Source: an uncultured Clostridia bacterium
GTDB taxonomy: Bacteria > Bacillota > Clostridia > Christensenellales > Borkfalkiaceae
Assembly (NCBI GenBank): GCA_934254825.1
Contig: CAKQMB010000001.1
Span: 242,481 to 306,480, forward strand
Direction: 5' to 3'
DNA length: 64,000 nt
A program made the translations under genes and the position numbers. Each line of letters opens with the position of its first letter. The stretch's first letter is position 1. A model generated the notes under the pieces. That model did not search any database. It saw only the letters and a program-made list of their open reading frames with translations, and had not been told where the DNA came from. Below, one piece after another: positions 1 to 7,712 of this stretch.

Positions 1-133
1 AAAACGCGCGTATCCAAAATCCGCCGTAACCCAAAAGCCATTCGAGAGGATTGAAACCCGTAAATCCCTCCACGCTTACGTTAAAAACGGCTATCATAAC
101 TATTACAAACGAAAAAATTGCCGAGGCTTTCAT
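1..133 (-). CDS. N-terminal part of a membrane protein, cut by window edge
   Basis: An ATG at 133 opens a reading frame that stays open to the window edge (44 codons). It begins MKASAIFSFVIVMIAVF, a strongly hydrophobic stretch that would serve as a membrane segment or signal anchor, and continues with a more polar part ending near GYGGFWIRAF. The same frame is open upstream of the ATG, with a lysine-rich stretch (NKKIRIAEAF) just before it, so the real start could lie further up. No family was recognised. It follows the small ORF ending at 177 on the same strand and could be cotranscribed with it. Confidence 0.45.
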   Translation of the reverse strand, partial: MKASAIFSFVIVMIAVFNVSVEGFTGFNPLEWLLGYGGFWIRAF

Positions 134-176
134 AATAAAAGCTTCGGCAATTCTTATTTTTTTATTCGACTTATTT

Positions 177-305
177 CTAAAACAAAATCGGTATCGAGTA
201 ACCGCCCAAAATAGCGTATATTACAAATATCCACAGAAATACAGCAAGTACAGACACTACGATTTCCGTAATAAATCCGATAAGCGCGCCTTTCCCCGAT
301 TTTAT
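177..305 (-). CDS. possible small single-pass membrane peptide
   Basis: A frame of about 40 codons ends at a TAG at 177-179. It encodes a short basic start (KSGKGALIGF) followed by one long hydrophobic helix (VVSVLAVFLWIFVIYAIL) and GYSIPILF. The composition is typical of a genuine small membrane peptide, but there is no ATG: a GTG at 257 or an ATA at 305 would have to be used, and an upstream stop lies just before. It may also be the remains of a longer gene that has lost its frame to the ORF starting at 133. No function is proposed. Confidence 0.3.
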   Translation of the reverse strand: MKSGKGALIGFITEIVVSVLAVFLWIFVIYAILGGYSIPILF

Positions 306-342
306 TTGAAAATTCGTTTATTGAATGCCGAACAAAGAAAAA

Positions 343-383
343 CCGCCCGAAACCGCGGATTTAAATCCGTGGTTTCGGGCGGG
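343..383 (-). terminator. intrinsic terminator of the 86-aa gene
   Basis: A near-perfect inverted repeat (CCGCCCGAAACC paired with GGTTTCGGGCGG, plus an inner GCGGATT/AATCCGT stem) lies 20 bp after the stop of the gene at 403-663. On the minus strand it runs into TTTTTCTTTG, the classic rho-independent layout. Confidence 0.85.
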
Positions 384-402
384 AATTAAACAAAAATACA
401 AA

Positions 403-663
403 TTATCTGTCGAGATTTTCGACGACGAGCTTATCGAAGTCAACGTTTTCGACAAAGTCGGACGGAAGAAAATTGACGTGATTATACTTCGCGAAATTCA
501 TTATGTGATGGCGAATGATAAGAGGCGTCGCCGCGTCGAGCGCGTAACACCCCTCGGAAATATACTCGTCGAAAGATGCATAAGTAAATTTTTCGTCGTG
601 AGAGACTGTCGTTTGCTTTTCTATTTTATTATCCTTAATAATTTTGAACCAAAGTTTTACCAT
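403..663 (-). CDS. conserved-looking hypothetical protein, 86 aa
   Basis: A compact, mixed-composition soluble protein (MVKLWFKIIKDNKIEKQ... to ...FDKLVVENLDR) with no signal peptide or membrane segment. The residue mix and the strong terminator just after it argue for a real gene. The segment around residues 44-58 (ATPLIIRHHIMNFAK) has paired histidines, but no metal-binding or catalytic motif can be named. It is preceded by an AT-rich 88-bp gap from the next gene on the same strand, so it may have its own promoter. Function unknown. Confidence 0.7.
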   Translation of the reverse strand: MVKLWFKIIKDNKIEKQTTVSHDEKFTYASFDEYISEGCYALDAATPLIIRHHIMNFAKYNHVNFLPSDFVENVDFDKLVVENLDR

Positions 664-751
664 ATCGGCATTATAACATTATTTCAAAAAAATTACAAGG
701 TTTTTAACGTTTTCCGCTTGTGAAATCCAAACGATTTTTCGCCTGCCGAAC

Positions 752-1705
752 TTAAAGCCGCTTGCCGCTCGTCGCGCTCTGATACATCACGAAATACCCG
801 TCGCCTTTTAAATTGAACGGCGAAGTCGGGATAAAAGAACAATATCCGCTAACTCCGTCGGGTTTTTCGCCGTATCTTCCCGGCGCGCCGTAACAAACGT
901 ATTTCGGCGTTTTGTTTTCGTAAATCACCCCTACGGCGTAATATTTTTCCCCGTCGTAACAAACTCTCGCCCATCGGCTTTCGCCGACCATATCTTCGAG
1001 GGCTTTTTCGCGCGGAAAATCTTTAAAAATTTCGTTTACGTCTTTTCGGATTTTCTCAAAGAAAAAACCGCGCGCTTCATTTTCAGAGTTAAAAGCGCCG
1101 TTTGTCTTTTCTTCTTCTTTTCCGAACAATTTCTCATCAGCTCCGTCATTTTCAGTCTCTTCGCCGCTAACACTTTTCACCTTCAAGTTTTCTTTGTCTA
1201 CGTCTTCATACTCGTAATAATTCTCTTCCGCGATCATTTCGTCGTCGTAATCTTCTGTTTTTCCGCGCGTTCCTTCATCTTCCTTCTCGCCGTGAAAACC
1301 CGTCGATCCGTTTGCGAGCGCGTCGGAGAAAAAATACGTCTCCGCATATAAAAGCACCTCCTTTGCCGTCATTCCGTTTGATGAAAAAGTGCCGTATAAG
1401 TCGATTATCGCCTTGTTTTCGGTAACAAAGACAACAGCCGTCGCGCCGACGTCGTTTTCGTTCAACACAGAAAACTCCCCGCCGGACAGATCGAACATCT
1501 GAAAAAAAGGCGGAATGTTACCCTCTAAAAAGTAGTAATAATCCCCGCCCGTTCTGTTATAAAGTCCGCAAACGGAGAGGTTTACGACCTTTCTTCCGTC
1601 CGCGGTTTTTATTCTCGCCACCGCTCTCGAATTCTCGTTTACTTCCCCGCCCGTTTCCGTATTTTCAAAAACGGGTCTTAAAAGAGCGACTTTCACGTTT
1701 TTCAT
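752..1705 (-). CDS. hypothetical protein with acidic linker, 317 aa
   Basis: The protein has three parts. Residues 1-135 form a globular N-terminal domain (MKNVKVALLRPVFENTE...). Residues about 135-215 are a low-complexity linker very rich in Glu, Asp and Lys. Residues about 215-317 form a second globular domain ending PTSPFNLKGDGYFVMYQSA. The last domain has aromatic and glycine-rich positions (CYGAPGRYGEKPDGVSGYCSF) like hypothetical proteins common in gut Clostridia, from memory only. There is no signal peptide. An AAAGGAG ribosome site lies upstream of the ATG at 1705. It stands alone, divergent from pyrR. Function unknown. Confidence 0.75.
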   Translation of the reverse strand: MKNVKVALLRPVFENTETGGEVNENSRAVARIKTADGRKVVNLSVCGLYNRTGGDYYYFLEGNIPPFFQMFDLSGGEFSVLNENDVGATAVVFVTENKAIIDLYGTFSSNGMTAKEVLLYAETYFFSDALANGSTGFHGEKEDEGTRGKTEDYDDEMIAEENYYEYEDVDKENLKVKSVSGEETENDGADEKLFGKEEEKTNGAFNSENEARGFFFEKIRKDVNEIFKDFPREKALEDMVGESRWARVCYDGEKYYAVGVIYENKTPKYVCYGAPGRYGEKPDGVSGYCSFIPTSPFNLKGDGYFVMYQSATSGKRL

Positions 1706-1823
1706 CTCTATAAGGTCTCCTTTATTATATATTACATAATCGCAAATAAAATGACGATTACAATCGAATTTGCTCTTTTTTTGAACTTTTTCTTCTTCGC
1801 GGCGCGCTACCTCTTTAATCCGA

Positions 1824-1852
1824 TTGACTTAATTTAAAAAAAATGGTATATT
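1824..1852 (+). promoter_or_regulatory. promoter of pyrR
   Basis: TTGACT at 1824-1829 and TATATT at 1847-1852 are separated by 17 bp. Transcription would begin near 1859, leaving about 14 nt before the start codon at 1873. There is no room for a PyrR-type attenuator leader. The placement rules out the upstream in-frame ATG at 1843, which would lie inside the promoter. Confidence 0.75.
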
Positions 1853-1872
1853 TTTCCGCGAGAGGTAGAAAA

Positions 1873-2397
1873 ATGAAGCTTAAAAATCTGCTTTTTGACG
1901 AAATTGCCGTCAAAAGAGCTTTGACCCGTCTTTCATACGAAATAATCGAACGCAGTCAGAATATAGAAAACACCGTTTTGATCGGCATAAAAACGCGCGG
2001 CGTTCCGCTTGCCAAAATAATTGCCGAAAATCTCGACAAAAACTCGGGCGTGAACGTTCCCGTTTTAGAGCTTGACATAACCCATTACCGCGACGACGTT
2101 AAAAGGGAAATCACCGTTTCGGACACTCTTAAACGCGAAGACGTAGAGGGAAAGGACGTAATTTTAGTCGACGACGTTCTTTTCACGGGGCGCACTACCC
2201 GCGCCGCTATCGACGCCGTTTTCTCCGCGGGGCGCGCAAGCAGCATAAAACTTGCGGTACTTGTGGACAGAGGACACAGAGAACTTCCGATAAGAGCCGA
2301 TTTCGTAGGCAAAAACGTTCCCTCGTCCTTAAAGGAAAAAATCGTCGTAAAACTCAGCGAGACTGACGGCGAAACGAGCGTGGGAATTTACGAATAA
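1873..2397 (+). CDS. pyrR: PyrR: pyrimidine regulatory protein / uracil phosphoribosyltransferase
   Basis: PyrR binds pyrimidine-operon leader RNA when UMP is abundant and promotes attenuation; many members also convert uracil plus PRPP to UMP. The 174-aa product has the type I phosphoribosyltransferase fold, with the PRPP loop VILVDDVLFTGRTTRAA and the PyrR-like segments LIGIKTRGVPLA and ELDITHYRDDV. The start at 1873 (MKLKNLLFDE) is chosen because AGAGGTAG lies just upstream and a longer start at 1843 overlaps the -10 box. No pyr genes are adjacent, so it acts in trans or as an enzyme. A strong terminator follows. Confidence 0.93.
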   Translation: MKLKNLLFDEIAVKRALTRLSYEIIERSQNIENTVLIGIKTRGVPLAKIIAENLDKNSGVNVPVLELDITHYRDDVKREITVSDTLKREDVEGKDVILVDDVLFTGRTTRAAIDAVFSAGRASSIKLAVLVDRGHRELPIRADFVGKNVPSSLKEKIVVKLSETDGETSVGIYE

Positions 2398-2412
2398 CCG
2401 TTAAAACACGCC

Positions 2413-2430
2413 GTTAATCGACTTATAGGC
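2413..2430 (+). repeat. dispersed motif GTTAATCGACTTATAGGC, copy 1
   Basis: An 18-bp sequence identical to 43526-43543. Its 13-bp core TAATCGACTTATA occurs exactly seven times in the window, at 1395, 2415, 12167, 22063, 26551, 43528 and 51792, in both orientations. Function unknown. Confidence 0.8.
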
Positions 2431-2450
2431 ACATATTTGCATTTTATTTA

Positions 2451-2478
2451 CGGAGAGCGATCGGCTCTCCGTTTTTTG
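2451..2478 (+). terminator. intrinsic terminator after pyrR
   Basis: CGGAGAGC and GCTCTCCG pair around a short GATCG loop and are followed by TTTTTTG on the plus strand. It lies between the convergent pyrR and SpoIVFB-like genes. Confidence 0.85.
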
Positions 2479-2494
2479 TTTTTCGATGTGGATC

Positions 2495-3325
2495 TTATAT
2501 TACTTTTTCGTTCGGAAGCTTTTCGGAAAGGAAATCCGCAAGTTCGTACGGCTCGATTATTTTAAGAGGTTTTCCGTTCCCGCCCAGCACGAAAACGCGA
2601 TAAAGATAGTCTCCCGTAAGTATGTGATAAAGTTTTTTGACCGTCGTATCGCTCCTTACGGCAATTTCCTTTATTTCCTTTGCCCGACGCATCCGGTGCA
2701 AAGAAAGCTCGTCGAATATCCGAACGTAAGAGTCCGCCGCATTTTTATCGAGCGCGCCCGTTAAAACGAACGCGGCGAAAAACAGTATGCTGAAATTCAC
2801 CTTTACAAAACAAGAATAAATAAACAACCCTATAAGCCCCGCCGAAATAACGTAGCTTACGATTTTGGCGATTTTTATCGCCTTCGCTCTGCCGATTTTT
2901 TTGGACAAGAGACAAACGAGAAGCCTGCCGCCGTCGAGCGGAAACGCGGGGATAACGTTTATCGCCGCCAACGCAAAATTTGCCTGGGCGGCAAGTTCGG
3001 TGTACGGGTACGTTTCGGGGAAAACCCACCAGAGCGCGAAAATGAAAAAGCCGATAACGAGATTAACAAGCGGTCCCGCTATAACGACGACCGTCTCTTC
3101 CCTCGCGCTCATACCCGACATATCGCCCGAAACGATCGCCCCATACGGCATCAAAGTGACTTTTTTGAGCTTATAACCGAAAATCTCCGCGGCGAACGAA
3201 TGCCCCGCTTCGTGGATAAGCGCGCAAAGCGTATACGATAAAAAAGAAAATACTTTGCCCGTGAAAGCAAAGTATATTCCGAAAATTATAAATAACGGGT
3301 GAACCTTAAATTTCAGCTTTCCCAT
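2495..3325 (-). CDS. SpoIVFB-like M50 site-2 membrane metalloprotease
   Basis: A 276-aa intramembrane zinc metalloprotease of family M50. The zinc motif HEAGH is at residues 38-42 in the first hydrophobic block, and the second conserved block NVIPAFPLDGGR near 125-140 provides the third ligand (Asp). Several membrane segments follow, and the C-terminal 80 residues are cytosolic. In Bacillus, SpoIVFB cleaves pro-sigma-K and is held inactive by SpoIVFA. The upstream overlapping gene encodes a SpoIVFA-like partner, so the pair is probably the equivalent unit. Whether this organism sporulates cannot be told from the window. Confidence 0.88.
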   Translation of the reverse strand: MGKLKFKVHPLFIIFGIYFAFTGKVFSFLSYTLCALIHEAGHSFAAEIFGYKLKKVTLMPYGAIVSGDMSGMSAREETVVVIAGPLVNLVIGFFIFALWWVFPETYPYTELAAQANFALAAINVIPAFPLDGGRLLVCLLSKKIGRAKAIKIAKIVSYVISAGLIGLFIYSCFVKVNFSILFFAAFVLTGALDKNAADSYVRIFDELSLHRMRRAKEIKEIAVRSDTTVKKLYHILTGDYLYRVFVLGGNGKPLKIIEPYELADFLSEKLPNEKVI

Positions 3326-4020
3326 ATGATCGATCCGCCCTCGACTATGTAATTTGTTACGAGAACGTCCGAATTATACATATATACCTTTGCCGTGCCG
3401 CCGTTTACGAAGCATACGGGAACGTATTTGAAAACATCGTCGCCCTTATCGGCGTAAACGAAATCGACGCCCGTTATAACGGATTTGAAAACGTCGCTGT
3501 GTTTAAGCGTAACAGTGTATTTGCCGTCTTCTTCGACAACAGAAACGACTTTTCCGTCGCAAACGGGATAAAGCGAACCCTTTCCGCTGTATTCCATAAC
3601 GCCTTCCTCGATTTTGACTTCGAGTTCGCCCGACGGAGCCTGCGCGTTAAAGCTGGTGTTTACTCTCGTGTCCAAAGTTTCGCTCGCAACGTTAAAGGTC
3701 TTTTTGAAAATTCTGTTTATGCCGCTGTTCTCCCAGAAAATATTCGTAAGAAGAATTGTCACGACAAGAAGGAACACCGCAACGCCCTCGGCGTAAACGA
3801 GATCGAACTTGAATTTCTTCTCTCCGCGGGGCTTATTCGTTTTTTTCGTAATCTCCACGGTTTCGTACTCGTCGATAGTTTCGTCCGCGTCCGTGTTTAC
3901 TTTATTTATCACGTCGCCGACGATATCTTTCTTGCGCTTGTTCTTTTTGGGCTTAATCGTTACGTCGCAGGACGAAACGTCAAGACCGAGCATTTCTGCA
4001 TAATCCATACCGTCTTTCAT
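3313..4020 (-). CDS. SpoIVFA-like membrane-anchored M23-fold protein
   Basis: A 235-aa single-pass protein. Residues 1-75 are charged and cytosolic, a membrane helix follows at about 76-93 (AEGVAVFLLVVTILLTNIFW), and the extracytoplasmic C-terminal part (about 135-235) resembles a degenerate LytM/M23 beta domain with the pattern YPVCDGKVVSVVEEDGKYTVTLKHS. The catalytic His/Asp set of active M23 peptidases is not evident, as in SpoIVFA, which acts as scaffold and regulator. It overlaps the SpoIVFB-like gene by 13 bp, indicating translational coupling. Confidence 0.8.
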   Translation of the reverse strand: MKDGMDYAEMLGLDVSSCDVTIKPKKNKRKKDIVGDVINKVNTDADETIDEYETVEITKKTNKPRGEKKFKFDLVYAEGVAVFLLVVTILLTNIFWENSGINRIFKKTFNVASETLDTRVNTSFNAQAPSGELEVKIEEGVMEYSGKGSLYPVCDGKVVSVVEEDGKYTVTLKHSDVFKSVITGVDFVYADKGDDVFKYVPVCFVNGGTAKVYMYNSDVLVTNYIVEGGSIIWES

Positions 4021-4183
4021 AGCTTTTACCTCTTTTTGCTTTTTGGTATATCATATGGCGGCAAAAAGACGGTTAGAACTTTGCGTTTGTTAAAACAAGT
4101 CGAAAAAAATAATTTTTATCGCTTTACTCTTTCAAAAAATTTTTCGCGTTCGAAACGCTTTGCTTCGGCGAGGGAGACAAAAC

Positions 4184-4200
4184 AACCCCGGCGGGGCGTT
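4184..4200 (-). terminator. short GC-rich terminator after the DUF4417 gene
   Basis: On the minus strand, directly after the stop at 4201, CCCCGCCGGGG is followed by TTGTTTTGT. The stem is short (CCCCG/CGGGG) but well placed. Confidence 0.5.
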
Positions 4201-5388
4201 TCAGCCTTGCATGTAATCGGCTTTTTCGACATTATCCCAAATATCTTTCAGTAATTTCCCGTCCGCTCGGGCGTTATCGCGAAATTCTTCCGCGCTCGGA
4301 AAAATATTCTTTTGTCTGCCGTATTCCATGTGAACATTTCCGCTTTCGTCGTAATAAACCGCCGCCTCGACGCCTCTATAATAAAACGTCATTTCGCTAT
4401 ACATTTCAAGTCCCGCGATAAAATCCTCGAAATCGGGCTTTAAGGGCTTGCCCTCTCCGTAAAGTCGTCTTGCTTTGCAGAGAGAAACAAGGTTCGGATA
4501 CATAACTTTATCCGGAAATTTCCCGTCGTCCCTGCCAAGCCCCCACGAGCAGTTGTCGCACTCCCCGTTACCGAACTGATCGACCGCGCAAATTTTACCG
4601 CACACGGGGCATTTTGCAAGAAAATCAAGCGCGTAAGGGTCTTTATAATCGATATATTTAAAATCGCGCGGATTAAGCCCCACAACGTTTCGATTGCTCT
4701 TTTCAAAATAAAACCTTGACTGTTCGCATGGCGGCAAGTCTTTTACCCACTCGTAAGTCGTGGGCAAAAACGACTTCACGTTCCCGTTTCTTTTCATCGT
4801 TTCGAACGGCTCGTCGTAACACAACACAAGGCTCGGCTTTATCCGCTTTATCATTTCGTTATAGCCGGTCATAAACGACAATTCGTCGTTCTCGCGATAA
4901 TAAGTGCAAACAGAAACGACAGACCCCTCTTCGATTCCGTCAAAACAAAAATCGAAAGACCTTTCGTCGCCCCAACTCACCGTCGGAATAACGTTAAGCC
5001 CACGGCTTTGCCAGAACGCGCCGCACCAACGATTTTTAAAAACGCTCTCGATTTGAAGAGCGAGAGGCATATTCGTGAATATACTGAAATCCGGGCTGAG
5101 CAGGCAATAATACTGCTTTAATTTTTCCAACTCATCGTCGGCTTTTTCGTAAACTTTTTCGAATTTCCAATCATAAGTGAAAAAGTGCAGGGTTTTATCC
5201 CTGTTTTTCTCGTCGTCGGATTTAGCGTCGAGGAAACTCAGAAGTTTAATTTTTTCGACGTCGATATTTTGCTTTTTTATTATCGGAAAATCGTACTTTC
5301 CTGCCGATTTGCCGTTGTATAAAAACTCGTTTCTCACTAAGTTCCGCTTGTTTTTCTGTTTATCGATTTCATATTGTGTACTTTTCAT
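4201..5388 (-). CDS. DUF4417 family protein, 395 aa
   Basis: The central half carries the hallmarks of DUF4417, often found on mobile or phage-like DNA: a block with LSPDFSIFTNMPLALQ, then RWCGAFWQSRGLNVIPT, then SWGDERSFDFCFDGI. After this comes a CPVCGK...CDNC zinc-ribbon-like segment at roughly residues 265-290. The family has no assigned activity known to me. The start at 5388 is preferred because TGAGGATG lies at the proper spacing; a longer start at 5472 is possible but has no clear ribosome site. A small frameshifted ORF lies just upstream on the same transcript. Confidence 0.8.
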   Translation of the reverse strand: MKSTQYEIDKQKNKRNLVRNEFLYNGKSAGKYDFPIIKKQNIDVEKIKLLSFLDAKSDDEKNRDKTLHFFTYDWKFEKVYEKADDELEKLKQYYCLLSPDFSIFTNMPLALQIESVFKNRWCGAFWQSRGLNVIPTVSWGDERSFDFCFDGIEEGSVVSVCTYYRENDELSFMTGYNEMIKRIKPSLVLCYDEPFETMKRNGNVKSFLPTTYEWVKDLPPCEQSRFYFEKSNRNVVGLNPRDFKYIDYKDPYALDFLAKCPVCGKICAVDQFGNGECDNCSWGLGRDDGKFPDKVMYPNLVSLCKARRLYGEGKPLKPDFEDFIAGLEMYSEMTFYYRGVEAAVYYDESGNVHMEYGRQKNIFPSAEEFRDNARADGKLLKDIWDNVEKADYMQG

Positions 5389-5399
5389 AAACTTCATCC

Positions 5400-5508
5400 T
5401 CAACGATATTTTATATAGTCGGGTTCTATGTGTTCCTTTATTCTCTGCCCCTCGCCGTTTTTCCAATCCCAATCATGATCATGAGGAAGTTACACCGCCT
5501 GCTCCCAT
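5400..5508 (-). pseudogene. small upstream ORF, apparently frameshifted
   Basis: A very strong ribosome site (GGAGGTGATATA) precedes an ATG at 5508 that reads only MGAGGVTSS before a stop. A second frame then continues HDHDWDWKNGEGQRIKEH and IEPDYIKYR to a stop at 5400, overlapping the start region of the DUF4417 gene. Read together they suggest one small protein of about 36 residues with a one-base frame change, or a coupled leader peptide. Function unknown. Confidence 0.35.
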
Positions 5509-5536
5509 TATATCACCTCCATGACTTTTTGTCAGT

Positions 5537-5564
5537 ATTTTACACGAAATTATCGCAAAGTCAA
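5537..5564 (-). promoter_or_regulatory. promoter for the small ORF and DUF4417 gene
   Basis: Minus-strand TTGACT (5559-5564) and TAAAAT (5537-5542) are 16 bp apart, about 30 bp upstream of the strong ribosome site at 5516-5520. Confidence 0.55.
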
Positions 5565-5723
5565 GCATATTGTGTACCGAAGAAAAGCAAAAATTATCAC
5601 GGTTCGACTCGATCGGCTTTGACGGATGAAATTAAACAGAAAGCCGAGTTAATTCGTAAAGTTTTATCCCCGTTCGATTTGTATGTACGACAAAATCTCG
5701 TTATATGGCAATTTACACTTTAC

Positions 5724-6778
5724 TTATAGTTTTGCGAATTTTACCATAATCGCCTGCGGGAATATCTTTGCGGCGAGGCGATAAAACTTGTAAAATGCTC
5801 CGGGCGTGTAAACCGCGTTGCCTTTCTTTGCCTTTTTCAGCGACTTTTTGACAATCTTTTCTACGTTCAGCCACGGCAAACCGTTTGCGCGGGAATGGTT
5901 TTCTTCCGCCTTTTTCTTTGCGTTCATTTCGGTATCCATATTTCCGGGGCATAGCGCGAGAACGTTGATTTTCCTTTCTCTCAATTCTTCGCGAAGCACG
6001 CGGGACAGATACAAAAGATAGGTTTTCGTCGCGCTGTACACGGCGGCGTTCACGTTCGGAACAAACCCCGATACGGAACAGGTGTTGATAATATATCCGC
6101 CCTTTTCCATAAACGGCGCGCATTCGTGAATCATCGCGGTTGCGCCCGACACGTTCACGTCGATAATGTTCTGCAATACGTCGAGCGGCAAATCTATAAA
6201 CTTGCCTTCTCTTTCATACCCCGCGTTGTTTATCAGCGTCTTAATTGTCGGGTTCAGACTTTTCATTTCGTCAAAAAAGGCTGTCCGTGAGTTTTTATCC
6301 GACAAATCGACCGCAAACGTTTTGATTTTTACGTTTTTGTAGTCTGCCGCCATTTCGTCAAGTCTTTCTTTTCTACGGGCGATGCCAGACAAGAATAATA
6401 CGAACCGTGGTCTGACGGCGTATTTTTGACTAATACATCGTTACGCTCGCGGTTTATACGTCAAGTATTAACCCGTTCGCGTGCCTTGTCTTAGTCTAAA
6501 AATTCGCCGTCGGACTCATAGCCGAGAAGAACCTCCGCTATCGACCAAAACACCGATATTTTCGATGATTTTTGACAAAGGCGAACGAAGATGTACTTGA
6601 CGTACTTCAAGCGAGCATTTGACAAAAAGCGCGAAAATTGCGGCGTTTTGGCAAGGTTCGGATTATTTTTGTCTGGCATCAGCCAAAATTCGTCGTCTTG
6701 TTTTGCGTTATTCAACAGATTTTTCGCAAATGCTTTTCCAAGCCCCGAAGATGCTCCCGTGATAATCGTTACTTTCAT
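5724..6778 (-). pseudogene. short-chain dehydrogenase/reductase split by a mobile element
   Basis: The two halves of one NAD(P)-dependent SDR lie on either side of the element at 6384-6677. The N-terminal half (from ATG 6778) has the Rossmann motif TGASSGLG and breaks off after DDEFWL. The C-terminal half resumes with IARRKERLDEMAADY and contains NNAGYE, the catalytic YSATK and PGNMDTEM. Subtracting the 294-bp element plus one 2-bp AT repeat leaves 759 bp, exactly 252 codons plus stop, with the junction reading FWL-IARRKERL. The gene is therefore intact apart from the insertion. As it stands it encodes only truncated pieces, unless the element is removed at the DNA or RNA level. It lies 12 bp downstream of the ferredoxin gene in the same direction. 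Confidence 0.85.
6384..6677. mobile_element. structured two-arm mobile element, copy A
   Basis: 294 bp bounded by an imperfect terminal inverted repeat of about 23 bp (GCCAGACAAGAATAATACG... and its complement at the right end), flanked by AT on both sides (6382-6383, 6678-6679). Inside are two long hairpin arms: arm 1 pairs 6410-6420 (GTCTGACGGCG) with 6505-6515 and contains GACTAA/TTAGTC, and arm 2 pairs 6545-6555 with 6641-6651 (CGGCGTTTTGG). It has no ORF of its own. It is about 80% similar by eye to the copy at 13987-14260 in opposite orientation, and its core matches 44551-44825. Probably a non-autonomous element. Confidence 0.85.
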
Positions 6779-6790
6779 ACTCTGATCTCC

Positions 6791-7549
6791 TTATAATTTT
6801 ACCGTTTTATTTACGAATTGCCCGTGCGTGTTCTTGCTCTTGTAATTGATCGCCGCTTTCGGGCAACGATGCAGACAACCGAGACATAACGCGCATTGAT
6901 TTTTTACCCACGTCGGTTTTCCGTCCTTGATTTCTATCGCTTTCACGGGGCATTGTCTTGCGCATAATCCGCATCCTACGCAGTTTTCATTGACGAAAAA
7001 GTATTTTGTCTGTCTGAATTTATCGTAATTGCGATAATAGCAATTTACAAGCGGCAAAGGTAATTTCGCCGCGACGAAATTTCCCCGAACTCTGTTTTGT
7101 ATCTTGTCTGCAACCTCTTCCGCTTCTTTGATTGCGGCGGCGGTAATCCGTTCGTTTTTCGACTTGTCTTTCAGATTATACATAGGAACCCAGGTATCGA
7201 CGGTTTTGACGGAGTATGCGGCGGATACCGAAACGCCTTTTTTGCGTAACAGGTCGGCAAGGAATTTTGCCGATTGCCCCGTGGTCGTTCCGTAAGCCGA
7301 AACCGTATATGCGTAAACGTTCTCGGCGTGCCTTATATCCAGATATTTGACAAAATCCGATACGACAGAGGGCAGTCCCCAAAAATAAGTGGGCGTTACA
7401 AAGCCGATTGTCTCCCCTTCGCCGCATTCAAACGAAAAATCCTTATTCTGCATACAATCTTTGATTGCTACGGTTTTTTCGCCTGTCTTTTTTGAAATCG
7501 TTTCGGCAATCATTTTACAGTTGCCGGTTGCGGAAAAATAGAAAATCAT
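6791..7549 (-). CDS. EFR1-type flavodoxin/ferredoxin fusion protein
   Basis: A 252-aa electron-transfer protein. Residues 1-150 form a flavodoxin-like FMN domain, beginning MIFYFSATGNCKMIAE, with the loops TPTYFWGLPS and SAYGTTTGQ. Residues about 190-235 carry two 4Fe-4S ferredoxin motifs, CVGCGLCARQCP and CALCLGCLHRCP. This arrangement matches the EFR1 ferrodoxin family of anaerobes; the physiological partner is unknown. It is divergent from a TetR gene across a 163-bp region containing TTGCAC repeats, so it is probably that regulator's target. The disrupted SDR follows 12 bp downstream and was likely cotranscribed. Confidence 0.9.
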   Translation of the reverse strand: MIFYFSATGNCKMIAETISKKTGEKTVAIKDCMQNKDFSFECGEGETIGFVTPTYFWGLPSVVSDFVKYLDIRHAENVYAYTVSAYGTTTGQSAKFLADLLRKKGVSVSAAYSVKTVDTWVPMYNLKDKSKNERITAAAIKEAEEVADKIQNRVRGNFVAAKLPLPLVNCYYRNYDKFRQTKYFFVNENCVGCGLCARQCPVKAIEIKDGKPTWVKNQCALCLGCLHRCPKAAINYKSKNTHGQFVNKTVKL

Positions 7550-7574
7550 ATAGACCTCCGGAATATTTTTTTCG

Positions 7575-7622
7575 CTTGCACATTTTTTTGCACTTGCAAA
7601 ATTTCTTTCTTCGTGTTACAAT
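7575..7622 (+). promoter_or_regulatory. promoter and TTGCAC repeats between EFR1 and tetR genes
   Basis: TTGCAA (7594-7599) and TACAAT (7617-7622), 17 bp apart, form a plus-strand promoter for the TetR gene. Direct repeats TTGCAC, TTGCAC and TTGCAA at 7576-7599 overlap the -35 box and could be the regulator's operator. Confidence 0.5.
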
Positions 7623-7712
7623 ATAATCGAAAACCGGATAAAAATCAAGTACCGTTTTTTACAGTCTTGCAAAAAACTGGACATTTGTGGGTAAAATGCA
7701 AAAGGAGAAACA

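Noticed and set aside
51..389. 112-codon plus-strand ORF at the left edge
   Set aside because: It runs through a terminator hairpin and opposite better minus-strand membrane-protein frames, and shows no ribosome site.
1706..1842. PyrR-binding attenuator upstream of pyrR
   Set aside because: The predicted transcript leader is only about 14 nt and no anti-antiterminator loop is visible.
1843..1872. Longer N-terminus for PyrR
   Set aside because: The upstream ATG overlaps the promoter's -10 region and has no ribosome site.
5430..5729. Plus-strand frame ending KQKAELIRKVLSPFDLYVRQN
   Set aside because: The last 40 residues look somewhat protein-like, but the frame runs antisense through the DUF4417 promoter and has no start signal. 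It could be a gene scrap but cannot be supported.
6384..6677. Group I or group II self-splicing intron
   Set aside because: At under 300 bp there is no recognisable group I P/Q/R/S core or group II domain V, and the 2-bp direct repeats plus perfect terminal inversion fit DNA transposition better. RNA removal is not excluded, only unsupported.
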